From the NCBI RefSeq assembly GCF_018873765.1, contig NC_057919.1:66706984-66770983 (forward strand): a stretch of 64,000 nucleotides of DNA, read 5' to 3'. Below the pieces are notes generated by a model. The model did no database searches. It had not been told where the DNA came from and was given only the letters and a program-made list of their open reading frames with translations. The DNA is from Telopea speciosissima. Lineage: Eukaryota > Streptophyta > Magnoliopsida > Proteales > Proteaceae. Below, in pieces: positions 23,801 through 34,253 of this stretch. Both the position numbers and the translations under genes were made by a program. The number at the start of each line of letters is the position of its first letter. Positions within the stretch are counted from its first letter, which is position 1.

Positions 23801-26800
23801 GGGGTCTGGTTCGTGAATTATAAAAATTCTCCAGATTTATTCTCTAGATCAAGAACTGGTATAACTCCAAATCTGTCCACCAGTTTGGCCTGAAACTGGG
23901 AGATCTGATTCCACCCATAGACCCCTACACTTGATTGGTAATACCCCTCCTTTTCTCTTCTTTGCTGCTGCAATTAATTTCAGACCAACTTACCTAATAT
24001 AGTCTGCGATTGGGTGATATAGGCTGCTGCCTATTGTTTATACTGTTGGGAGTTCTAAAGCTTGTCATAATATGCTGTTATTTCTACTGAGTTCATATTT
24101 ACATATTGTTCTCAAGTCTGAAATCAGTGCCTATATTGGGTTGTATTGTGATCCTATCTGGGGTTAGGATAGTTGTGTCCTAGTTCTACATTATTTCATA
24201 TCAGAGCCAACCATGGCAAGCACTGAATTGAGTCTCACTGGATATGGCCGACACCCTAAAGGTTCTGTTAACAAAACAGGAATTTCGTGAATGGCTTGAA
24301 TGATCAATGAGATCAGTCAAGCTCTCTATTTATAATAATAATAATAAAAGAGATTACAAAGGGAAACACTGTTCATGACACTGTTCACGTGAACAGTGTC
24401 ACAGCCCAAATTACAATTCTACCCTTGTTCAAAAGTACATAAATAAAGCATAAATAAAATACCAAAAATACCTTTATAATATCGGGTAACACATCTCAAC
24501 AGTCCCCCTCAAGTTGGGGCATAGATATCACACATGCCCAACTTGACTAGACTAGGATAAAACAAATTCCCACTCAACCCTTTGGTGAAGGCATCAGCCA
24601 GTTGATCTCCAGAGTCCAGACTTCACAAAAGGGATACAAATCTGCCCACTCTCTAACCTCTCCTTGATGAAGTGTCTGTCAATCTCCACATGTTTGGTAC
24701 GGTCATGCTGCACTGGATTGTGGGCAATGCTAATTGTTGCTTTGTTGTCACAGTACAACATCATTGGAAGATGAACAGAACCACGGATAGTAAGGAGTAA
24801 ACTCTGAAGCCACAGTAACTCATATATGCCCTGGGCCATAGCACAGAATTCAGCTTCAGCACTAGATCTTGCCACAACATTTAGCTTTTTACTCCGCCAT
24901 GTGACCAGATTTCCTCCAACAAAAGTACAATAGTCGGAGGTAGATTTCCTGTCAGGGTTACCACCCTAGTCAGCATCTGTGTAAGCCTCAATGCGAAGAT
25001 GGTCATGAGGAGACAAAAGGATCCCCTTTCCTGGAGCTGACTTCAAGTAATGGAGAATACGAAGAACAGCAGCCATGTGAGTGGAATAAGGATCATGCAT
25101 GAACTGGCTCACGAGACTCACAGCAATGGCAATATCTGGTTTGGTGTGGGAGAGATAAATTAGCTTGCCCACCAATCGTTGATATCTGCCCTTATCAACA
25201 GGTTCACCATCCTTCTCTTACAGACGGGTAGTAACTTCCAAGTGAGTGTTACAAGGATGACAACCAAGCAAACCAATCTCTGATAGTAAATCTAGAACAT
25301 ACTTTCTCTGGGAGAGAAAGATGCCTTTTGGAGAACGGGTAACTTCAATCCCAAGAAAATATCTTAGATGTCCTAGATCTTTTATGTCAAATTCCTGTCC
25401 CAAGAAAGCCTTCAGGTGAGAAACTTCATCTGTATCATTACCAGTCACAACTATGTCATCAACATAAACTATGAGAAGAGTAACCTTTTCTCCCTTTCGC
25501 TTGATGAACAGAGTGTGATCAGCATTACTCTGTTTGTATTCACAGGAGACCATGGCTTTATGAAACCTACCAAACCATGCCTATGGAGATTGCTTCAACC
25601 CATAGAGTGCCCTTTTGAGCCTACAAACTTTCCCATGGGTCTTTTCAGAGGAAAAACCCAGAGGAACATCCATATAAACCTCCTCTTCCAACTCCCCATG
25701 AAGAAATGCATTTTTTACATCCAATTGTTGTAGGTCCCAGCCAAAGTTGACAACACAAGACAGTAAGACCCGAACAGTGTTCAACTTCGCAATAGGGGCA
25801 AATGTCTCCTAGTAGTCGATCCCATAAGTCTGAGTGAAGCCTCTGGCCACAAGCCTGGCTTTATATCTATCCACTGTTCCATCTGGCTTCTGCTTGACAA
25901 TAAATACCCATTTGCACCCGACTGGTTTCTTACCCGAAGGAAGAACAACTAGCTACCATGTCTCATTTTTAAGTAAGGCCATCATTTCTTCCATCATGGC
26001 TGCTTTCCACTTTGGATCTGCAATCGCCTCCTGCTATTTCTGAGGAATAGAAACAGAGGAAAGAGAAGAAACAAATGCACGATAGGAAGGAGATAAAGCA
26101 TCGTAGGAAATAACATTGGAGATGGGGTATTGGGTGCATGACCTAACGCCTTTACGAACAGCGATAGGTAAGTCAAGGGAAGGATCCTTACCAGATGATG
26201 TAGCAAGGTCTGGATCTGGATCAAGTGCAGACGATTGTGGAGGTGGTTGTGGTGGTAATCTCAACTTGTCCTGTGCATTCCCGGGTATATACCTTATCAA
26301 CAGGGATTTAACTAATTGGTCTACGCCCCCCCTGAATAGGAGCCACAGTAGGAGCTGAAGTTACAGAGGGCTCCCCCTGAATAGAAATAGAAGCTAGAAG
26401 AATAGCAGACACATCTTCAAAATCCTGATCCTGCTCCCCCTGAAGAGGTGTCTGGGAATAATATGACAAGGACTCATGGAAGACAATATCCATGGAGACA
26501 AAAGTACTATGAGAAGGTGGATGGTAACATTTGTATCCTTCTGGGTCGCAGAATAGCCCAGAAAAATACACCGAATGCTCCATGGATCAAATTTCTCATG
26601 AGGATGATAATTGCGGACATAGCAAACACAACCAAAAACTTTGGGGGGAACCACAAAGGAGGAGGAACCCTGGAGGAGATCAACGGGGGAACGACCATCA
26701 AGGACATGGGTATTGATGAGATAAGAAGTGGTAAGAATGGCATCACCCCAGTAGTGAGAAGGAACCTGCCGTGCAAACATAATGGCCCGGGCTACCTCAA

Positions 26801-29800
26801 GGAGATGTCTATTTTTCCTTTCAGCAACCCCATTCTGGGCAGGTGTGTCAACACAGCTGGTCTGATGGATAATACCATGTGCAACCAAATAAAGTTCGAA
26901 CTGACCCTCCATGTACTCTCTGCCATTATCACTGCGTAAAATGCGCAAGGTAGCATTGAATTGGGTCTGAACCATACGATGAAATAACTGAAACCATCGG
27001 AAGACCTCACTTTTATGGCTCATCATGTACACCCAAGTGGCACGAGTATAACAATCAATAAACAAGACAAACCATCGATGACCAGAAAGGGAAGTACAAC
27101 GGGCAGGGCCCCACACATCAGAATGAACCAAAGCAAAAGGAGAGTCACTTCTTTTATTTAATGAAGAATAACTGGAACGAGTCTGTTTGGCCAAAACACA
27201 AGCCTCACATAAAAACTCATTCCTATTACAATGCTTAATCAAGTGCGGAAACAAAAGAGACAAAGTACTAAGGGATGGATGACCAAGTCGACAGTGCCAG
27301 AGATGAAGGAAAGGGGACGAGGTGGACTGTAAATGATGAGCTGTAGAGGAAGCCGAATGCAAAGTAAAAGGCTGACCCGGGTTAAGTAAGTAGAGACCAC
27401 CCTGCATCTTACCACCCCCAATCGTGCGCCCCGTCTCCAGATCCTATATGGCACAATGAGAAGGGAAAAAAGTTAGTTTGTAGTTCAGATCTCTAGTTAG
27501 ACTACTAATAGAGAGAAGGTTGGTAGAAAAGGACGGAACATGCAAAACAGATTTTAATGAAAGGGTAGGTGAGCAGCGTATGGAACCCTTCCCATTAATA
27601 GGAGAAAAGGAACCATTAGCTACTCGAACACTGTCTTTGCCAGAAGATGGAGAATAAAGATGAAATACATGGGAGGAGCCAGTCATGTGGTCTGTGGCAC
27701 CGGAATCTATAATCCAAGAACTGGATACAACCGATGCACACAGACTACTGACTGGAGTACCTGAGGCAAAATTAGAACCAAGAGGGGCAGCAGGTGCAGA
27801 TGCCGTAGTGGAGGCAACGGAAGAGGCCTGTAGCATGCAACGGAAAGCTAGGAGCTCATCCTGAGTAAGCCCAATGTCAGATGAAGGGGCAGCAGCAACA
27901 GTAGTAGGAGAATCAGCCATATGAGCCTTGGGCTTAAACCTCCCACGGGCTTTCTTTTCCTCAAAATCAGCAGGCTTCCCATGGAGCTTCCAGCATTGAG
28001 CCTTAGTATGATAGAGCTTGTTGCAGTGTTCACACTTGACAGGACCTTTAGGGACAGCAGTACCACCATCAGTAGTGGTAAGAGAAGGAGTACTGGAAGC
28101 AACTTGCAAGGCGGATCGATCAACAGTAGAGGAATGCAGCATAGCAGCCCGACGAGATTCCTCATTATGAACTAAGGCAAAGGCCTGCTCTAGGGATGGA
28201 AAAGGGGACTGCCCAAGTACTTGCACCCGAATAGGATCAAACTCCATATTTAGTCCAGCAAAAAAATCATAGACACGTATTTTGTCAACGTGTTTGCGAT
28301 AGGCAGTCAAATCAATAGCAGTAGAGGGCTGATAGTCGGAGTAATGATCCAATTGCTGCCACATGTTCTTGTGGGCAGCATAGTATTTGGAGACAGAGAG
28401 CTCCTGTTGGGTAGTGGCATTAGCCTTCTTTCTAATCTCATAGACCTGTGCATCATTCCCCGTGCGACCATAAGTCTCTTTGGCACCATTTCAGATAGTA
28501 TGGGCTGTGTCCAGTAGAAGAAAATTGTCTGAGATATCCCCTTGCATAGAATGGATCAAGTAGGACATCACCATCGCATCATTAGATAACCACTTGTTGG
28601 GCTGAGAACCCTCTTCCACTTGTTTAGTTGTTGTCCCAAGAAGATGGCCAGTGAGGCCACGGCCAGCTACTATCAAATAGGTAGACCGAGACTACTTCAG
28701 GTAGTTAGAGCCATCAAGTTTGATTGGGGCAGCAAGGGGAAGAAAATCAGTCCAGGGCTGGCCATCAATGCCAGAAGAGGCCAAAGAAGAATCTGAATCA
28801 GTCATTACAGCAGGTAACCAATCTTCAATGAAGCAGCAAACAGCCAAAAAATATCCAAAAAAAAAATTCTGGAATCAACCCCCAATAGAAGAGGGCTGTA
28901 TTGGAGCAAAAAATCTCAGATATGTAGGCTGGGAATGATGTCGAATGAAGGCAGCAAGGGTGCCAATCAGATGCAGCAGGAACCAGCAGCCCAACCCCAA
29001 GATCGATTAATGTCAGGGTTTTGAAAAAAACCCTGAGAAGAGAGATCGATAAGGGGCTGGGGTCTTCAACCAATCTGATGAAGTGAATAGGGGCTGAGAA
29101 CAATATCAAATAAAGATCCCATAATAGAAGATGCAGCCGAAACAGATGTAGAGGCCTGATCTCCAGAAAAAATAGGAATCTTCAAATCGCAGACAGTTCT
29201 TCAGCTCCACTCGATCCAAAAAAGAGGCATAAAAAAGGAGGTATGTTGGGGTAGCAGCTAGATCATTACGATCACCTCAGTAGTGCTGCCCTGATGGGAG
29301 AAGAAGAACCAAAAGAAAGGAAGAAAGAAGAAGGGAAGAAGCTCAATGGAGGGAAGGAGAAAAAAAATTGAAGGGAGGGAGGTGGGTTTTGAAAACCTAG
29401 ATCAGAGTGTATTTGGCTCTGATGCCATGTTAACAAAACAGGAATTTCGTGAATGGCTTGAATGATCAATGAGATCAGTCAAGCTCTCTATTTATAATAA
29501 TAATAATAAAAGAGATTACAAAGGGAAACACTGTTCACGTGAACAGTGTCACAGCCCAAATTAAAATTCTACCCTTGTTCAAAAGTACATAAATAAAGCA
29601 TAAATAAAATACCAAAAATACCCTTATAATATCGGGTAACACATCTCAACAGGTTCATACTTATGTTCTTGCGGGATGTAACTGAACAGACGAATGGATC
29701 GAATGCTGCAACGTTTGGACTTATATATAGCACCTCCTTTGGGATTTCAGCACTGTGTGACGTCACAGAAGAGCCAGCCCTTGAAGTATCAACTGAACTG

Positions 29801-32800
29801 ATTGAGAACCACTAGGAAGAGAAACCAAAAGAGCTCCACGTTGCACCAGAGTTTGAAGAGGTCGAAGGCACATTCATGGACGACCCTATGGACACATCTG
29901 AAGATGCTCAGTTGAGAATTAGGAATTCATTATTCCCCTAAAATACTTTGAAGAACGAGCACCTCATCTTCTAGACTACATTCATGTCTCAGACTGCCTG
30001 AGTTTTACTATGGACTGCAGCTTAATCTTCATCACACCAAAGTGGTCATTCGGATGTTCAAAACTCGAGGTTGAGTTTTTTCTAAATCGGCGGGAGGGGA
30101 ATTTATGTAGCAAGGGGGCATCGGATTGTTTTCAAATTGGGTCAATTCTGGCCCATACTCTGAACCATCCAACCAGCATGTAACTGGTTCAAAACTTGGA
30201 CCACATTAAGCCCCTTGATTCTGTCCAAAGAAGAGATCGAGCTAGCAGTTTATTTAGGGAAATATTAGCTAATGACCTTGCCCAGTTGGAAGAAATACCG
30301 ACCAGAATTTTAGGTGATTATTCCCAAATTTCTTGATGGGCCCCATTCTTTTCATATCGTGGAGATAATTCAGGTTATATTTGCAATCTTGAATGGAGGT
30401 TAATATGTGGAAGATTTGACAGCTACAGTGGGGTCCCATGAACAACTTGCGTGGAATTCTTAGAAGATCTTTATTGTCTTTGTTTCTATTATGAGTTTAT
30501 CTTGTTTCCATTGCTAAGAAGTTGATTATTTTCCAGTTTGGTTGTAACTTGGAACTGGGGATTAGGTAGTTTCTAATTTTAGTTCTCTCTTTTTTACAAA
30601 GGTCTTTCTTATCAATGCAATAGCAACATAGGGAGTTTCGTTTACTGTCCATCTCTCCCATGGATGGAGAGCTTTTATTGTAATTGCTTTATTATAAATT
30701 AAAGATGAAGGGGGGACATACCCCTCAAACGATTTGAATGAAGAATAGCTTGTTGCTTTTGTGCAATATTGTGCAGTGAGAGACTGTGAGGTGGGAGACT
30801 TTATGGGGCGAGATAGCCATTATCCCTTCCCCTTCTCCTCTTCTCCCATCGCTTACTCTTTCTTCCTTATTTTGTTTTCAATTTCTGAGTATAACTGAGA
30901 GCAGCTGAGCCCTATTTGAAGCTGCTGTTTATCTAGTTAAGTCTATATTGAAGCCCCTAGTTGCTGCTATTACTGTTTCTGATCAGAGATACAAGTCAGC
31001 AGCTGGGGTTTGGGTTTTCTCTTTGAATTCTGCTACAACTTCGAGTTATCGTATTTAAGCAAGCACCCATCCGCTTGGGGTAATATAGTTAAGTTTTTAG
31101 GTTAGAGCTACAAGGAAAAGAAGAAGAGAAGAGAGGAAGAAGGAAACAAGGGAGAAGAGAAGAAGGTGTTACGGTTTTAATTGTTTTCTGTGAGAGTCTT
31201 CTCCACACAACTATATTGATTCATTGATAATAATAAACATATTACATCCACCTCCCTAGGGAGGTAACAGGTAAAAAAGGAAACGAGAAAGAAAATACAT
31301 AGTAGGACTGCTAGAACGTAACCAGTTCCTAAAATACCCTTAGACCAAAACATCTAATAACTCTAACAAATATTTGGAGGATCAAAACAGTGTCATAGAA
31401 GCACCACTCGACCAGTATATTATCTCATCTGGGGTCTGGTTCGTGAGTTATAAAAAATGTCCAGATTTCTGCCCTAGATCAATAACTGGTATAATTCCAA
31501 AATTTTCCATCAGTTTGGCCTGAAACTAGGAGATCTGATTCCACCCATAGACCACTACACTCGATGGTAATACCCCTACCCCCCCCCCCCTTTTTTTCCT
31601 CCTCTTTTGCTGCTGCAATTAATTTCAGACAACAACAACAATAACTCAGCCTTATCCCAACTAAATGGGGTCGGCTACATGGATCCCAATAGAAACAAAA
31701 AATTAGTAATAAGAAGTAGAAGAAGGAGAACACAACAAAGACACAAACTCTAGGGCATTGACCCAACTTAGCTACGATCCGCAACATAGCTGCTCAACAT
31801 TCCGCTCTTGTCCTCGAGAAAGGCGATTGGGTAATATAGGACTGTTGTGTGTGCTCTGCGATTGGTTAATATAGGCTGCTGCTTATTGTTTATACTGTTG
31901 GGAGTTCTAAGGCTTGTCAGAAACTGCTGTTAATGCTACTGAGTTCATATTTACATTTTGTTCGTAAGTCTGAAATCAGTACCTATATTGGGTTCTATTA
32001 TGATCCTGTCTGGTGTTAGGATAGTTGTGTCCTAGCTCTACATTAAATTTGTAGAGCTGTGTCACCTTTTGGTCCTTGGCTCCTTAATGCAGAGAGGGAC
32101 CTAATTTGCGGCACACATGGATGCACAGATATTGGCTATACAAGTTCGACCATGCAACTGGCATGTGGATAATTGGATTGGTGTAAAAGTACATTGCTCA
32201 GTCAGGTGGTTGATATTTCTTCTGAGATCCCCTGCAATGATCCATTTAATGTTCCATATATGAATGTTCTACAAGAAGCTCTAAATCTGGTCTCCAATTC
32301 CTATATTTCTCTTGTAGTAATTTCAATAGATGTAAATATCAGCTATTACAGGGAACAAGAGAAGGGGAAACGCTTTAAGACTGAACATAATTATGAAGAA
32401 AATATAGGATATTTTTACAATCATCACTTTTGATGACTTATCTCTCCTCATGCCTTTCTTTATCAAAGGAGTTTAGTTAGTCTGAGGTAAACCAAGATTT
32501 TACTTATAATCCAAGTGGAAGGTATGAGAATTCCAAGGACATATTCTTAGACAGAATTTATAAACTCGCATAATTGTGTCTCGTACAAAGCAAATTGGAG
32601 GATTACCTTCCAAAAATCTAGCTTCCTTTTTGTCTGTCAATGCTTTTTTGTATCTAAGCAGTGTAGCCTGATGTAGAAAGGTACATTTCTCACACCGAAA
32701 TTTTGCAACTTTGAATATATTAACGGCAGAAAAGGATCTAAAAGAGTGAATGTTTACAGAATCCATCAAGTCCATCAGAAAAAGGTTACAAATTTAAGCA

Positions 32801-34222
32801 AACCATAAATTATTCAATGCATATTTTGCAGAATATGTTTAAATGTAATTCTAGATTAGTGCTGTAGTTTCATATGCAAGCCATATTTTTTAATTACTGA
32901 ATGTAGTTCATTTGTGATTAGTAGTTCAACTGTGAAGAGTAGATACATTTCTGGTGATGAAATGTATTTGCTTCATGGAGTATATTTGAACTGGGTCGCT
33001 CTTCTACACCATGTCTTCTAATTATCTGAGTTTATATTTGTATTTATGCTTAAAATATATCCTCTTCCTTGCAGTTGCCTTATAGCTAGAAACCTACTAG
33101 CTGGCTTAAAGACCTGTATGGAGGTATACATGCACATGGCTCATGATGGAGCTGCAATACCACATGGATCTGATGTTCAGCCAAATGCATGCCTGGAAGA
33201 CAATGGAAAAGCTGATGCAGAATACACGGTTTGCATCGGAAAATCTTTTCTTTCTTTGTATTTTTTGCCTTTTTCATTTGGGGGAAAAAAGATTTTACCT
33301 ATATCTAATGTTTGGGACTTGGGATCACAAGGAAATAATTGATGTCCAAACAAACATTGGGTGGAATTATGCAATTCATTTGCTAGTTTTGATAGCTCTC
33401 TCTATAAACACTATATCATAGATGGACTATGATTATAGCATGAGCTGTATATGGGGTACATCCTTGTTTCTTTCAGTGAACTTTATCTGCACAAAACCCA
33501 AAAGTTTAACAGCTCCTGAAACAAGACTCTCAAGAAGCTTAAGTCAATATGAAGGGAAAATATGGAAATCGTGTGGGGATGCATGTAAGCACGACACCAC
33601 CACCTTATAGGACAACACTAATACCAATAAGGGAAAAGCATATCCGCTTCTCAAGGGTCTCTCATGATTTTTCTTTTGTTATGTTTTTTGAGTTAAGCTA
33701 AATTACCATACTTGACCACCTCTTTTCTCTTTGCAATGGAAATGAAATTTGTCCTATTATTGTTCCATATCATTTAGGCATTTGTACATTGCCTAGGGTG
33801 ATTATTCCCTTTCTGTCAAAAAACAATTTAGAAAAAAAAATTGTTCTACCCAATCCTTTCTAATGGATAGGGCATGATTCATGAGGTCCACTGATGTGAA
33901 GGCTGACTCAAAAACTTTAGATTGGTGTGCATTTGTCAACACAAGGTGGGGGATCCCAAATCCCAATCTGACACTGAAATACAACCCTCAAATTTGGAGA
34001 ATATCATTAAATAATGTTACTTCCCCTCTCCCAGCCCTCTCCAATTGCTTCTTTTCAATAAATCAACATAGGATTGCTAATCTGTTGCTGACAGGTTTTT
34101 TCAATAGATTTGGTGTCGCTAAACAATTACTATGTGTGGAGATTCATAGGCTGTTTGCAATATTTGTCTTTCTCAGTGATACTTGTTGAGACATTTCTCC
34201 CAACAACCAACTTAGAGCTGTT

Positions 34223-34253
<31 letters not shown>

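Larger units (their letters stand above)
24266..29651 (-). mobile_element. Complete but defective Ty1/Copia retrotransposon
   Basis: Inserted antisense to SWN with a perfect 5-bp target duplication GGTTC (24261-24265 and 29652-29656). LTRs: 24266-24501 (236 bp) and 29428-29651 (224 bp), with termini TGTTAACAAAACAGG...CATCTCAACA. They differ by one 12-bp duplication and two substitutions. On the minus strand the primer-binding site (GGCATCAGAGCC) follows the right LTR, and a polypurine tract (CTTGAGGGGGAC) precedes the left LTR. Domains run gag, protease, integrase, reverse transcriptase, RNase H, the Copia order. The total is 5,386 bp. Confidence 0.95.
23317..32047 (+). mobile_element. Decayed Gypsy-like LTR element hosting a Copia insertion
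   Basis: A pair of related sequences, 23529-24190 and 30875-32047, forms the LTRs. A primer-binding-like TATCAGAGCC (24199-24208) and an ATG (24213) follow the left copy. The interior survives only as 24191-24265 and 29652-30113, split by the Copia at 24266. The interior ends in a purine-rich stretch (GGCGGGAGGGG) directly before TGTAGCAAGG at 30114, the start of the right LTR. The left LTR lacks the first 760 bp of the right one and is instead joined to a different LTR-like piece (23317-23528). Only traces of coding remain (for example VIRMFKTRG before a stop near 30070). Confidence 0.6.
30114..32047 (+). repeat. Right LTR of the Gypsy-like element, with insertions
   Basis: Begins TGTAGCAAGGGGGCATCGG after the purine tract and ends in GTGTCCTAGCTCTACA. 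From 30875 on it aligns to the left copy 23529-24190. The alignment is interrupted by an antisense solo LTR (31087-31368) and by an antisense SINE fragment (31631-31822). Without the insertions the LTR would be about 1.46 kb. The region 30114-30874 has no partner in the window. Confidence 0.6.
17506..33074 (+). other. Giant SWN intron 10 (15.6 kb) filled with nested retroelements
   Basis: The donor is AACAG|GTACAAG after exon 10 and the acceptor TTGCAG|TTGCC before exon 11. The junction rebuilds the SANT-region codons Asn-Ser-Cys-Leu. From left to right it holds about 1 kb of unassigned AT-rich sequence, a Copia LTR remnant (18505-18858), a gag-only LTR element (18859-22818), a Copia fragment (22819-23270) and a Gypsy-like element (23317-32047) hosting an antisense Copia (24266-29651), a solo LTR and a SINE fragment. 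The last kilobase (32048-33074) shows nothing I recognise. Confidence 0.85.

Noticed and set aside
26448..26939. Plus-strand ORF of 163 codons
   Set aside because: It is the complementary shadow of the Copia integrase region on the minus strand, with no similarity of its own.
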